Assembly: GCA_037043235.1 (NCBI GenBank)
Contig: JAWRVZ010000048.1
Span: forward strand, 3,698,501 to 3,762,500
Direction of reading: 5' to 3'
Length of the DNA: 64,000 nucleotides
From: Rhodeus uyekii
Lineage: Eukaryota > Chordata > Actinopteri > Cypriniformes > Acheilognathidae
Both the position numbers and the translations under genes were made by a program. The notes beneath the pieces were generated by a model that was given only the letters and a program-made list of their open reading frames with translations, was not told the origin of the DNA and ran no database searches. Each line of letters begins with the position of its first letter. Within the stretch, counting starts at the first letter, position 1. Below are positions 11,921 to 26,080 of this stretch, in pieces.

Positions 11921-12672
11921 GTTTTATCTATAAAATTCTGCATGCAAATAATTTCGGATGGATGGATGGATGATAATAAAAAAAATTGCGCTTATACGTT
12001 TTATCTATAAAATTCTGCATGCAAATAATGATGGACGGATGGATAAAAAAATAATTGCACTTATTATACGTTTTATCCATAAAATTCTGCATGCAAATAT
12101 GGATGGATGGATGATAAAAAAATGATTGCGTTTATACGTTTTAGCTATAAAATTCTGCGTGCAAATAATTTCGGATGGATGGATGGATGGATAAAAAAAT
12201 AATTGCACTTATTATATGTTTTATCCATAAAATTCCGCATGCAAATAATTTCGGATGGATGGATGGATGGATAAAAAAATAATTGCACTTATTATACGTT
12301 TTATCCATAAAATTCCGCATGCAAATAATTTCGGATGGATGGATGGATGATAAAAAAAAATTTGCGCTTATTATACGTTTTATCTATAAAATTCTGCATG
12401 CAAATATGGATGGATGGATGGATGGATGGATGATAATAAAAAAATAATTGCGCTTATACGTTTTAGCTATGATATTCAGCATGCAAATAATTTCGGATGG
12501 ATGGATAGATGGATGGATGGATGATAATAAAAAAACGTATAATAAGCGCAATTATTTTAGCTATAAAATTCAGCATTGGATGGATGGATATATGAACAAA
12601 AAAAAAAATTTCCCTTATACGTTTTATCAAAAAAATTCTGCATGCAAATAATTTCAGATGGATGGATGGAGC
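11921..12672. repeat. About 80-bp GGAT-containing minisatellite
   Basis: Around ten copies of a unit made of GTTTTATCTATAAAATTC, TGCATGCAAATAATTTCGG, a variable (GGAT)n run and an A-rich TAATTGCGCTTAT segment. Unit length varies with the GGAT count. One unit carries an inverted 20-bp segment at 12535-12554. Confidence 0.9.
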
Positions 12673-14440
12673 TTTAAATGAGTATACTTGTATATCTAGT
12701 TTATAGATTATGCAATAATCTAAACAATAAATCAGCTGAGATTGTTATGCTAGTAGCAAACCTGCATCATCTGGAAAGCTTCCTCTTAGCATTAAAACAT
12801 CAGGTGAGCTTTTGTTATACGAATGCAGAAGATTCTAGCGATGCAATAACACACAACGCTGCATCAAAATTTGTCAAAACACAATTCATAACTCAACACG
12901 TCTCAGAAGTGCTTTTAAGCGGCACAACTAATGACAAGTTGGTTACACTGTTGTCGTTAGCATTAGCATATTTAGCTTCCTGAACCAAACTTTACTGAAA
13001 ACACTGAAGCAATCCCGAGCCTTTATGAGCTTTATGTGTAATCATAAAAACATGAGCAGGATTTAAGCACATTCCATCCAGTGTCAACACCGGCCCATTC
13101 CGCCATGATCCCGTTAGCAGGAATACTCGCGGATCGGAGGGGCAGGAAGCAGACGGGATTGTGGGATTGTTGAGAGGATTATCCCGTGGCGGCTGAGGCC
13201 TCGGGCTTCCCTTCGCTTCCAGAGATGATTAGTGCATTCATGAGACCGCGCCGCTGCATTATTCATCACAGATTCACCCCAAAACAAGCTTTTCCATCAT
13301 TAGCCGCATGCATTATGCTAGCTTTAGCGTAATGAGGTAGCAGGGTTTGGCACGGATAAGCTGTCGTCAGTGGGAAAGGGAAGATATTACGGTTAATCTG
13401 GGAGTGTGTGCCATAGTAGCGGTACCTGGCTATTACGATGATCCACGAGAGGAAAAAATTACTTAGACAAAAACATTTCTTATTTTTTAAACAAACAGAT
13501 GTGGCTTAGCGGTTAGCGAACACGCAGCACCACTGATCCCATTCTTTACTCCTCAATCCTCCAGATAAAAGGGACGGCTTTGGATTAGCATAATGCTTAT
13601 ATGGGTTATATCAGTAGTATATGGGTTACAATGCACAATATGAACATTTCATGCATGCATTGTGAAAACAAACTGATAAAATATCTAGGGATGATCATTT
13701 TGGCCGAAAAATCGAAATCCTAATTTTTATTTAATTTTTGAGACCCAAAAATACAATTATGATTCTCATTATGTTCCTCTTAACTGTATTTTCATCTTTT
13801 GAACAGATGAAGCGTCTCGGCTGAAGGAAATAATACAGTTTTAATAAATCGGCCATTTTTAAAGCAATAGATTTTTTTTTTTTTTCACAGTTTAAGTCAC
13901 TAAATCATACATTCCCAGTGTGATAAATGAACTAAAGTAATAATAAAACTTCTTTACTCAATATTTGACCAATTCAAAGTAGTGTGAACATCCAAAAATA
14001 GACAAAAGTGCTGATAAAAAAAAAAAAAATAATAATAATAATAATAATTGGTAATTAGACAACCTGATGTAACTTGCTAAATCAAAAACACAAATGACGT
14101 AATGGGATAGTGTGATCTTTATGGCATTATCACTGTATATTATTTATGATATGGATTTCACATTCATGCGCAAAACAAAACAAGCAAATTGTTGCATTGA
14201 TTTGCAAAGCTATTCTTTATTAAAATTGTAGTAAATAAAAAATAAAAAACATTGAGGTTCAATTAGTTCATGCATTGGCTGTGAACTTTATTTTTTTATC
14301 TTTTTTATTTTTTGTCTACTTTTCATTGGCTGTGAACCAATGAACTTTACAGCATTTATTCTTCTTTATTTCTACATATACAAATATATCTTTGACATTT
14401 GATGTTGTTTTTATATGTACAGAACGGTTTAAAGGTTTGG
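12673..14440. other. Non-coding sequence of the presumed FARP1 intron
   Basis: No exon seen. 13080-13330 is balanced and repeat-free; 13680-14440 is AT-rich with homopolymer and TAA runs. Confidence 0.4.
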
Positions 14441-14444
14441 GGAA

Positions 14445-14670
14445 ATTAATACTTTTAATAAGCAATGATGCATTAAATTAATCAAAACTCGCAACATTTA
14501 TAAGGTTAGAAAATATTCTATTTCAAATAAACGCTGTTCTTTTGAGCTATATTTCTCACCGAATCCAGTATCAAAATTTCCACAAAAATATTGATAATGA
14601 ATCATCTTAATAATAATAATAATTTCCCAATATTACTGTTTTTATTGTATTTTTGATCAAATAAATGCTT
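14445..14670. repeat. Diverged copy of a common fish dispersed repeat
   Basis: The run from CAATGATGCATTAAATTAATC through TTTCAAATAAACGCTGTTC to TTTTTGATCAAATAAATGC resembles a dispersed repeat I know from carp-like genomes. A second copy, at 15440-16260, contains the 112-bp tandem array. Confidence 0.5.
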
Positions 14671-15439
14671 TAGATAAAAATAAATGAACAATAGTACATT
14701 TACCCTACATTAATAAACACTTTCTTCTTTAAAAGATCATATTGCATTGACTAACTAAAAACGTTTGCCAACTGTAATAAATGTATATTGTCACATAGAA
14801 CTGAAAAACAACTACTTAAAAACGTGTTCAATGATCATTGATCACCAAAATGCTCTACTTGTGTTTCATAAATGAGTCCGTCGGTTATATAACAAGACAA
14901 GTTTTGATTTATGCAGACACATTTTTGCAAGACACATCCTTCAAAATGCAGCAATGGTCAGGAGTGAAGGATGAACTGATGAACTGAAGAACAGATGAGA
15001 GATTATCCATCAGCCGAGAGCCATCTTTACCTCATCATGACTAGCCGATTTAACCCACACTATACAGCTGACCCTCTATTTCCAGATCTCTTGAGGAGAG
15101 GAATTAGCTGGACACACACACACACACTCTCACTCACTCACTCACTCACTCACTCATGTTAATGAAGGGAAAACACGGTCGACTCAAAACTGAGCTTCAT
15201 TCAGAGAGGGAAACGAGAACGGGAGGCACTGGATATTCTAAACTACGAAATCAGATTCATGTACTTAGATTAGATTAACTTTTGAAACACTCATAATCAG
15301 ACTACAGTAACAGTATTACTGATTACATGATAACATTCACAAAATGATCAAATCAAGTCCACCAATTTACTCTTTAAAAATACAGAGAACATGCATTTAT
15401 CTTCAGAAGATCAGAAGGACTGTTAAAGAAATGAATACT

Positions 15440-15644
15440 GATATCCAGCAAGGATGCATTAAAGTGATCAAAAGAGATCGTAAAAGACAATTATAATGTT
15501 ACAAAAGATACGGTTTCAAATAAATGCTGTTCATTTGAACTTTCTATTCATCAAAGAATCCTGAGAAACACGATCATTAAATCATCATATCAGAATGATT
15601 TGTGAAGCATCATGTGACTGAAGACTGGAGTAATGATGCTGAAA
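15440..15644. repeat. Dispersed repeat, part before the 112-bp tandem array
   Basis: Contains CAGCAAGGATGCATTAAAG, TCAAATAAATGCTGTTCA and CATGTGACTGAAGACTGGAG in the order found in this repeat family. The tandem array grows out of its centre. Confidence 0.6.
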
Positions 15645-16204
15645 ATTCAGCTTTAATCACAGGAATAAATGACACTTTACTATATATTCACACAGAAAAC
15701 AGCTGTTTTACACTGATATAATATTACACTGTTTTACTGTATTTATCATCTAATAAATTCAGCTTTAATCACAGGAATAAATGACACTTTACTATATATT
15801 CACATAGAAAACAGCTGTTTTACACTGATATAATATTACACTGTTTTACTGTATTTATCATCTAATAAATTCAGCTTTAATCACAGGAATAAATGACACT
15901 TTACTATATATTCACATAGAAAACAGCTGTTTTACACTGATATAATATTACACTGTTTTACTGTATTTATCATCTAATAAATTCAGCTTTAATCACAGGA
16001 ATAAATGACACTTTACTATATATTCACATAGAAAACAGCTGTTTTACACTGATATAATATTACACTGTTTTACTGTATTAATCATCTAATAAATTCAGCT
16101 TTAATCACAGGAATAAATGACACTTTACTATATATTCACATAGAAAACAGCTGTTTTACACTGATATAATATTACACTGTTTTACTGTATTTATCATCTA
16201 ATAA
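15645..16204. repeat. 112-bp tandem repeat, five units
   Basis: Units start at 15645, 15757, 15869, 15981 and 16093 (each begins ATTCAGCTTTAATCACAG), exactly 112 bp apart and nearly identical. The unit is an internal piece of the surrounding dispersed repeat. Confidence 0.95.
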
Positions 16205-16800
16205 ATTCTGCATTGCTGAGCTGAAGACAGTTCTTTCAAAAAACATTTTAAATGCTGATATAATACTTTGAACAGTAATGAAACTCTGATTCAGTAATTA
16301 TGCAACATTAAACTTGCGTTCACTGATCAAATCTGACGCATCTTTAGGTTCTCTGTGCCATGGTATCAGAGATATTTTGAGCTTGTTTTGTGTTTGTACT
16401 GACACTCAATGCGTCTGTGATTCAGTGAAGCCACTAAATGTCCCTGTCCTACAGGATGTGAGCGGGAAACATCAGATGTACCTTTGCCCGAGTGAATAAT
16501 CCAGACCGTGAGATGCTGTTACTACAGTGGTTTACCGTCTCAGAGGACCAGCCGTCTACATGAACACACACACACACACTGACTCACTCACACTCTCTCA
16601 CTCACTCTCACACACACACACACACTCTCTTATCTCACTCACACACCCATTAACACACAGACAGACATTAACTAACAATTGGATAATAAGATTAAGCAGG
16701 AGTTGTGCCATCTTATGAAATAAATGATTAATCATGCCAAGCTGATTAATAAACATTTTTAATACATTTTAGATTGTTGTGCTTGCTTGAATTATCAATA
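16205..16800. other. Repeat tail and unclassified sequence
   Basis: The end of the dispersed repeat (GCTGAGCTGAAGACAGTTCTTTC) is followed by unclassified sequence with a CA/CACT microsatellite at about 16565-16650. Confidence 0.5.
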
Positions 16801-16804
16801 ACGC

Positions 16805-16917
<113 letters not shown>

Positions 16918-17068
16918 ACACACACACAATTTATTTATATATATATATTTTTTTTTTTTTTTTATTATTATAAAAAAATTTTTTATAAAATAGACTTTTA
17001 TCATCAGTAAATTGTACATCCAATAAGTAGATGCATTATATAAGCCAACATGTTCTATCAGAATTGGT

Positions 17069-17094
<26 letters not shown>

Positions 17095-17101
<7 letters not shown>

Positions 17102-18053
17102 TTTATTTTATTTTTATTTTTTTTAGAGGTTGATTGATAGATTAATCAGCATTAATCAGATTATTACTATGGTTGTTCTTACAATTTTATTTTTTACATT
17201 TACTAATACATTTTAACATTTTGAAGTTGTATCTCTTCACGCACTACGAACTAACATGCCATATCGACGTATATTTCATATTAAATTAAATCAACATATA
17301 AATAAGTATGGCATGGTAAGTGTTCATGGTTTCTTTTTAAAGCTCAGCATTAGTATTTTGTTTGTATCCATTTAACAACTACTGGTTTGGTTATCGATAT
17401 ACACATAATATACATATATAAAACTTCTCAAATGTTTTAATATTAACCCAAAAAAGTCAATTTAAGGGAATGAAATTCAACCGATCAAACAAATTCCTAG
17501 ACAAATAGGAAATAAACCTTGACAAAAGACCCAAAACAAAGTGAAGCTTCAGCGCTTCTGAAAGAACATTCGCTCCAGAAATGTGAATGTAAAGTCAGTG
17601 AAGTAAAGCATGAGCTCGGGTCGCTGGACGGCAATAATGTCAGTTCACAGCTCCACAATCTGCATATGCAAATGAGGAAGAACTCATGTGGTTGACACAA
17701 TGTGAGCCTGAGCGTGTCTGTGCCGGGAGACGCTGCGTTCCCTCCGCGGGACACGGATCTTCCCCACGGATCGCCAGAGAGGAAAACTGCTGCGAATACA
17801 CTAATCCTGCTTTACTCGGTTAATACAGATCGTTATCCTTAACATGGAAGAATCTCTCTATGAAAAGTGAAAAAAAATATATAATAAAATAATATATATG
17901 TGTGTGTGTGTCTATACAATTGTTTAAACTATATGGGAGAATCTCGATACAAAAATGTAGTTATTTGTCATCCCTAAATAAACAAAATAATACATAATAA
18001 TTGTTTTAAAAGTATATTGGAGAATCTCTATTAATACAAACAAAAAATAAAAA

Positions 18054-18092
<39 letters not shown>

Positions 18093-19265
18093 GTTTATTA
18101 ATAGAGGTAAAAAAAATTTTTTACATTATTAAAAAAATATATAATATATATATTTATTTTTTTTACATTTAAAAAAAAAACTCCAAAGGTTTTCAAAAGA
18201 CACTTTGTTATTAAGCACATTTCAATTAAATTCTGTAACAACTACTCCTGTAAAACAATTTTTTCATTAAAATCATAAATTAAATAAATACAAAAAAAAC
18301 AAGTTGCACTGAGTTTGCAGTCTCTTTTCTGTCTCTCTGCAAAATATACTTATTTTTGACTATATTTGGGGTTAAATATGACGTGGACGTGTTTGTGAGA
18401 TTCTTCCATGCATGTAAAAATATCTGAGGCCGACGTGTTTGTCTTAAAATGTTGCTTAAAACTACGGTTTGTCTACCAAACCTCTTTCTTCTTCTGTCCT
18501 AAATGGCAGTGTTGCTTGAAGAGGGAAACCACAGACTCCGCGCAGCAGCAACATCTCGACACACCCGCCATTACAGCAATACTTCACATTTCTCTCTGTT
18601 TCAACAAACCAGGGCATTAGAGAGAAAGCATGAAAACACACGAGTAACTGGAGAAAGAGAGCAGAAATGAACTCTTTAAGACACTCAAAACGAGCTGTGC
18701 TTCTGTCTCTGAATCAGCTGCCGCTCGTCAAACGCCCTCATTAAGCCAATTTAGACAATGAGCCGTTGCAGAACTGCGGGCTTGTAATTGCTGACTAACG
18801 CAAAAATAGAGGATTAAATGGGAGCAATTCTATAACCGGATGGCTTAAAATATAATGCACGCAGAATAATTACATGCAGATGTAAATAGATGCTCTTTAA
18901 CTCTCTAACCTGGCCTGATGTGGCATTTTATACATCATGTATAAATAAAATGCAAGCAAAATCCTGAAATAATGCGCTATTAAAAAAAACGGCTAAAAAT
19001 CTAAAGGTTTGATGAAGAAAAAAAATCTAATATGTAATTTTATGATCAAAATCTGATGACAACGTGAATTCTGTGATCTGTATGTGAACTTAGAAACAGC
19101 AACTTTGCCAAGACTATTGGGATTTCCTTACTGAGATCCCATCAAACAGGATATCCTGAACGCACAGACGACGACATCCTGCCACACCAGAATAACTTCA
19201 GGATCCTGCCTTCAAATTAAACATTTTATTCAGCAAGGATGCATTAAATGGGACAGTAAAGACAC
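17095..19265. other. Non-coding sequence of the presumed FARP1 intron
   Basis: AT-rich at 17095-17480 and 17860-18300 (with a TA run at 18059-18088). 17490-17830 and 18640-18960 are repeat-free and balanced. No coding exon recognised. Confidence 0.4.
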
Positions 19266-19284
19266 TCTATAATATTACAAAATA

Positions 19285-19625
19285 TTCTGTTTTACACTGA
19301 TATAATATTACACTGTTTTACTGTATTTATCATCTAATAAATTCAGCTTTAATCACAGTAATAAATGACACTTTATTATATATTCACATAGAAAACAGCT
19401 GTTTTACACTGATATAATATTACACTGTTTTACTGTATTTATCATCTAATAAATTCAGCTTTAATCACAGTAATAAATGACACTTTATTATATATTCACA
19501 TAGAAAACAGCTGTTTTACACTGATATAATATTACACTGTTTTACTGTATTTATCATCTAATAAATTCAGCATTGCTGAGCTGAAGACAGTTCTTTCAAA
19601 AAACATTTTAAATGCTGATCTAATA
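19285..19625. repeat. Second locus of the 112-bp repeat, about 2.5 units
   Basis: The same unit as at 15.6 kb, here with starts at 19341 and 19453 (112 bp apart) and the same downstream tail. The unit carries CAGTAATAAATG where the other locus has CAGGAATAAATG, so the two arrays expanded separately or have since diverged. Confidence 0.9.
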
Positions 19626-19674
19626 CTTTTGAACAGGAATGAAAATCTGATTCAGTAATTATGCAACATTAAAC

Positions 19675-20497
<823 letters not shown>

Positions 20498-20930
20498 CAG
20501 TAATGCCTTGAGATACGAGCGTCCCGACACACGAGTATTACGAGATACGAGCAAGACTTCGAGCTAATTTTTGCTTTGAGATACGATATTCGTTTCTTTT
20601 TGCCATGGATTTGCTGCCATAGTCGTCTTCCCACCCTCCTCCTCATCCTCCTCTACTGTATCATGTGTCTCGAAGGCAAGAACTCATAATTAAAAATTTT
20701 ATTATACATTACAGTAATCCTTACATACTATAATTGTGTATGTCTCTATAGCAATTAAAAACATGTTTTTTCCATTGTTATTAGCACTAATAAGGGAGTT
20801 TTCTAGAGGGCTGGAACGGATTAATTTTTTTCCTGTTATTTCTTATGGGAAAAAATGATTTGAGATACGAGCAACTCGAGTTATGAGCTCATCCTGAAAC
20901 GGCTTAAGCTCGTATCTCAAGGCATTACTG
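20498..20930. mobile_element. Tc1/mariner- or pogo-like non-autonomous transposon, intact ends
   Basis: The first 23 bases, CAGTAATGCCTTGAGATACG plus AGC, are repeated exactly in inverse at the right end, and both ends are flanked by TA, the target duplication of the Tc1/mariner superfamily. The ends resemble pogo/Tigger-type elements. The 433-bp body encodes nothing. It is the best-preserved reference copy of a family seen again at 28.9, 36.2-36.9, 46.2 and 63.8 kb. Confidence 0.88.
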
Positions 20931-21896
20931 TAATCAAATGCAACAAGAATTAGAGATAATACGCAGCAATTAATGAAAACAAATTAAGCCTTTGATGAAT
21001 TAAAACTCCGAGCTGAAGCATTAAACCAGGTTAAACAGATTAAATAACAAGAAACAGCAGGTGATCAACTGAAGCGCGACGAGTGTTAGTGAATCCCCTC
21101 CAGCACTTCAACACAAACGCCCACAAACCCTTATCTCACTATTGAACGGAGTCAGGTGGAGCCTGATCGTCATCAACCGGCCCTCAGGGCCCCAGCGGAG
21201 AGCAGGGTGTGCCTCCAACCGCCCCAAACAACACTCATATTCTCCTGACCGGCTCTCAGTCAGGAATCCTGATGGATTTCTTCTTCCTTTCACTTACCCA
21301 ACATGCCGGAGGAGCTTACGGCTCCCTTGGCGGCGATCAATGAGGGCATTTTCTCATTAGAGAACAAGACTGAGCTTTTCAAAATCGTTACCATTCCCCA
21401 GGGAGCTAAAGGGACCAAACGGGAGGGCAAGTGAACGTAAAAGAGTCCAAACTTGAGGGAAAGCAGCAGACGCTTTAGCATGAACTCAACCAGATCAACA
21501 GACTGATGAAACGCACAATTAAACCTGGGCTCTGCTCAACATGCAAAATTAGCTTACAGGCTTTTCAATATAATGTGATACAAAATATTATTAGCATTAA
21601 GCAATAAGCAAGTCAAACAATAGTCGTCACATGACCTCATTACACTGTCCAGTTACTGTCTGAGAATCAAAAAAATGTTTTAGAAAATATAATGCAAACT
21701 AAACTTAAATGAAAATAACAATACAATGCAAAAAAATCAGTAAGTAAAGTAAAAGAGAGAGCAATAAAATATAGCAAAACGCAATGCAAAAACATAGAAA
21801 ATGAAACCCAATAAAATGCAATGCAATCAAATTAAACCAAATGCAAAGCAAAATGCAATAAAATCGAAATAAAGTAGAAAGCAAACAGAGTCTTAC
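20931..21896. other. FARP1 intron next to first coding exon
   Basis: Intron following the coding exon. 21100-21490 is balanced, repeat-free and possibly conserved. 21690-21890 is AT-rich. Confidence 0.5.
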
Positions 21897-22070
21897 CGAG
21901 ACCTCGAACACTTCCTGAGTGTCGTCCAGCATCTGGACGCGGAAGGAGACCTGTCTGCCGGGGGGCATGGTGGGGGGCCGCTGGCCCGGCTCCAGTGTGC
22001 TGATGCCCAAGCTCTCAGGGGCCCCGAGTCTCTGGCCCGCCACCGACGGCCGCTCCTCTGGCTCCACCAT
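21897..22070 (-). CDS. farp1: FARP1 first coding exon (FERM, ARH/RhoGEF and pleckstrin domain protein 1), partial gene
   Basis: FARP1 is a membrane-associated Rac guanine-nucleotide exchange factor that also acts in dendrite and synapse formation. This exon encodes residues 1-58. It begins MVEPEERP, continues with RLGAPESLGISTLEPGQ and ends in QMLDDTQEVFEVS. That matches the N-terminal segment before the FERM domain of vertebrate FARP1 as I know it (RLGAPEN-GISTLERGQ, IQMLDDTQE-FEVP). The start ATG at 22070-22068 follows a TTTGCAG acceptor by four bases (second acceptor option: CAG one base before the ATG). The exon ends at a GTAAGA donor at 21896. Later exons were not found to the left, so they lie outside the window; this fits a long intron. 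FARP1 lies downstream of IPO5 in the same orientation, as in human 13q32. Confidence 0.9.
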
Positions 22071-22074
22071 ACTG

Positions 22075-25000
22075 CTGCAAACGCACCTGACAACACACAC
22101 ACACACACTTCTGTGAGACACTTCATCCGTACGGAATAACTCCAGCCGACACACTGATCCTGCACCACGGGACCCCACCGCGCTGCTCAGAGAAAACACA
22201 GGCCGCTCACATACTTCTGCTTTCTTGCAGCTGGAATTCCAACCTTGTGCTGCCCTGGAAAACGCCAGGGATGATTTATGAATCCTGAAATGCGAATGTG
22301 TATTTCTGCAGTAAAGTTTCTCAGTTTCTCACTCACAGTAACTGTGGTTCTGCCTGGCTGCTGGTTAAACACATTAACACAGCTGTTAGTTAGAAGCAGC
22401 TCAACAACACCAACCAGCACTGGTAGAAGAGGAGAACCGTACGGATGAAGCTGACGGCGCCAACGGGACGGGCGTATTTAAAAATGCAAAGGTAAATAAA
22501 ATGCAATAAAATAAAACATTTTGTTAGACAGACGTAATTAGTGGTTTTAACCCCAAATGAATATTATATATACATATAAAACATGCATACATGCATGCAT
22601 GCATGCATACACACACAAATGCATGCACACACATACACACACACACACGCACTTACATTGTATTATTATTATTATTATTATTAAAACACTTCTAAATTTC
22701 AAACCATTTTTTAGCCACTTCTTATACATTCTCTACATATGAGGAATACATTAATAAAATATATATTCTTTATTGCATCCCAATGCAATTGCATCTAAAA
22801 TATTTTACATTATGGACATATAAATACAAAAAACTGATTCATCCCATAGGAAACGCATGCATTCGTCCAAACCCATCAAATCATGGCAAATCATATGCAG
22901 TCAAACAATAGGCCGACCATCTCTGAGTGTTGAAAAACGCTGAGTTTATGGGTTTAGGAAATCATTAGGAAGGGTTTAGAAGCATTAAATGCAGGGATTT
23001 CTAACCCTAAAGAACCAGATCGCACACGGCACCTGCACAACCATGACTGGATTACAAGCTTGTGTTCTTCAGCGCAACACCACTTTAACTGAATCAAGCA
23101 GGTTATAAAGCAGAAGATGGGCAATTCTTTCAACTAAAATAGTAAAAAGGTTTTCACCAGTTCTCATGCTAACCCGTTTTTCTAAGCAACTTAATGAAAT
23201 GCAAATCTGTCCACTTCCATCTAAACCCTCTTCCGGACGCATTCAAAGCCTTTTAAGATGAACTCCGTGAGGGAGAATTGCATAACGGCTGTGAATGACT
23301 GCAACTGATGGGTCTAAATGATACAGAACTCTGCAGAATTAAAGTACAGAGCAGAAAATAAGGACAGGAGTCGACCTGAGCCTCATATGCCTTCATTAAA
23401 AGGGTTGTTCAATAACATTTAATTATAGCATTTCTGTGGACATCAATTTGTTAAGAGCAATCATAAAGCGAAGATTTACAGTCTTTCTTATCAGCAGCAA
23501 ACCAACAGGCGCAGGGGATTAAACATGACGAGTGAAAAACACCACTGAGCAAAAGATCAGGATATGGGATATTAGAGGCGCACGATTAATCATTAAAAGA
23601 TCACATTCAAACACCCACACAATCTTATTCATAAACGACAACGATTCGGCTCTGCGTGTTACAATCACACAAAATACCTGTGTTATAAATAATCATATTA
23701 AATCACTGAAATACTGGGATAAAAGTTTAGAGTAAATCAGCTTTTGAAAGTGACTTGATGCTTCATTGAATTTCCTCATTGAATCATTCACTCAAGAGAT
23801 TCGTTCAAAAACACTGATTCATCCGGTAATAAAACGAGTGAAGTCTTTATGAGTGAGTCATTGAATCATTCACTCAAGAGATTCCTTTAAAAACACTGAT
23901 TCATCCGGTAATGAAACGAGTGAAGTCTTTCTGAGTGAGTCATTGAATCATTCATTCGAGATTAGAAAAATGGTGTAAGATTTACTTTGAAGCAATTTTC
24001 ACTCATAAATTGCTAGTCCATTTCACATTGAATAAACGTGTAAAAAAAAAAGTTGTAAATTGTAAATAAGCCACTATGAAAAAATTAACAAAGACCGCAA
24101 TGCGATGCAAACGAGGATTAAACTTCAATGCTTAGTGGTTTGATCACGAACATAAACACCAACTATGAGCGATAATAAACTAAAACTTTCCACGCTGACT
24201 GAATCTCAGATCCAGACGCTGAACTCACATCTGATTCCCCAAGAATTCCACTCACTGATGTGCATCTCATCTCAGAAGTGTGAGAGAGACGAGTCCCGAC
24301 AGGAGACGAGCCCTGGAATCTCCTCATCCTCCACCACCGGAGTCCGGAGCGATCATGTGACCAGATCCAGACGACGTGATGATAACGAGGTCAGAGATTA
24401 TCAGACGCTTACAAGACTTTCATCCCTAACAAACACACGACTGGAGCTTTCCTGCGACGGAAAATAATGATACTCTGATATTGGTTATCTGACAAAAAGT
24501 ACAGCAATATAGATGATGAAAGAAAATTATGCTATATAATATAAATGGAAATACTTTTTTAGGACTAATGTTATAACATTACATAAACAATTTTATTCTA
24601 AATAAAAATAAATTCACTTAATTTACTTAATAAAAACTAGTTAATAAAGTAATTATATAAGACAGTTAACTATTAGTTAATAATAAATCATAAAAAAGTA
24701 ATTAGTTACTTAATCTAAATAATTAATAAAAACTAAGTAGACATGCATTTATCATTTAGATTAATTAATAAATAACATTCACACAATTTACTTAAAAGCA
24801 TGCATATAATAACCTAATGTATAATAAATAACAATAATAATAATTTATAATGAATAAATACAAATATATAAATAATAAAAAATACTTATTTTACACAATT
24901 TACTTAAATTAATATGTTAATATGTATTTATTACAAATAAATAAATACAAACTTCTTTTATACTATCTACTAAATAGAAAGGCATGTCTATTCATTTATT

Positions 25001-26080
25001 TACAATACAAATAATTATAATAAAAATGACTTTTTACAATTGCAACAATTCACTAAAAAAACATTTATCTATATAGCACGTAATAAAAATAAATGCATAA
25101 ATGAATAATAAAAACTACTTAATCTACAAGACTTTTACAACTTTCTGAACGGAGAACATACAGGTTTGTCGGTAGATTATTGAACTCACACATGGGTTAC
25201 TCAACCAAACATTCCATAATCTCAAATTGCCATATGTATAGTCTAACTAACTGGGTGTGGTTATCAACCAATAACAACAAAGCAAAGGAAAGGAATAAAG
25301 GAAATGGAGCAAGAATAATAGACTCTAAAAACATGGAGAAGAAGGTGAGTGAGATTGAGAGCAACAGGCTCTCATGAGCCTTCAGGGGCCGTCCAACAAT
25401 CACAAACACTGCAATAAAAGAGCCCATTCTTCCCTGTCCCGGGCCCAAGCTACTGGTTACACACATTTAAACTGAATGAGTGATTGAGAAGCGGCTCCTC
25501 TGGGACCTTTAATCCCCCTCGGCTAGCAGTTTCATTCCCCGCCCAAAACCCAGAGTCTTCAGCACCTAATTTATGCCTCAACCACCGAACAGACCCTCAC
25601 TTCACCGGAGCAGAGACCGATACGAGAACAACGCTCACACAAACCCTATCAAGAACTGCATTTCCATTCAAAGCAGGGCTATTAAAACCCACTTACAGAC
25701 ACGGGATGACAAATACATGGCCATTATCTTTAATCCATCTCGAGCTATCTTTAGTGCACCCGTTTTTTTGGGAAATCTAACAGGAAAAGGCACTTGTTGG
25801 GTAAAGCTTGCATTTTAACCATTCAAGCTAAACTGAAACGCACATGACAAGAACTGCACTGTTACTGGTTCAACAGGTTGACCTTCTTTTGCGGGAGGAT
25901 TCAACATGACTTTCTCACATCTCAGAACACTTAATCTTTCCCAATGGAGATCGTACAAACATAAAGACAAGAGATCATGTTCCCGTAACTGAGCGTGGAT
26001 CAGATCAGCCGTACAGTCAGTGAAACGCAATCTATTCTAACGCATCAAGAAACAACACTACAAATTACAGTGAGCTTTGC
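22075..26080. other. FARP1 intron 1, unclassified part
   Basis: No coding exon. It holds a CA/ATT microsatellite area at 22580-22685, an 82-bp tandem repeat at 23777-23960, AT-rich sequence at 24480-25140, and a 600-bp repeat-free stretch at 25180-25800. Confidence 0.5.
23777..23960. repeat. 82-bp tandem duplication
   Basis: CATTGAATCATTCACTCAAG recurs at 23777 and 23859, with a partial third copy at 23941. Each unit includes ACTGATTCATCCGGTAAT. Confidence 0.85.

Noticed and set aside
21705..22199. 164-codon minus-strand frame as a single-exon gene
   Set aside because: Only the middle part is FARP1 coding sequence. It is bounded by a TTTGCAG acceptor and a GTAAGA donor; the outer parts read intron.
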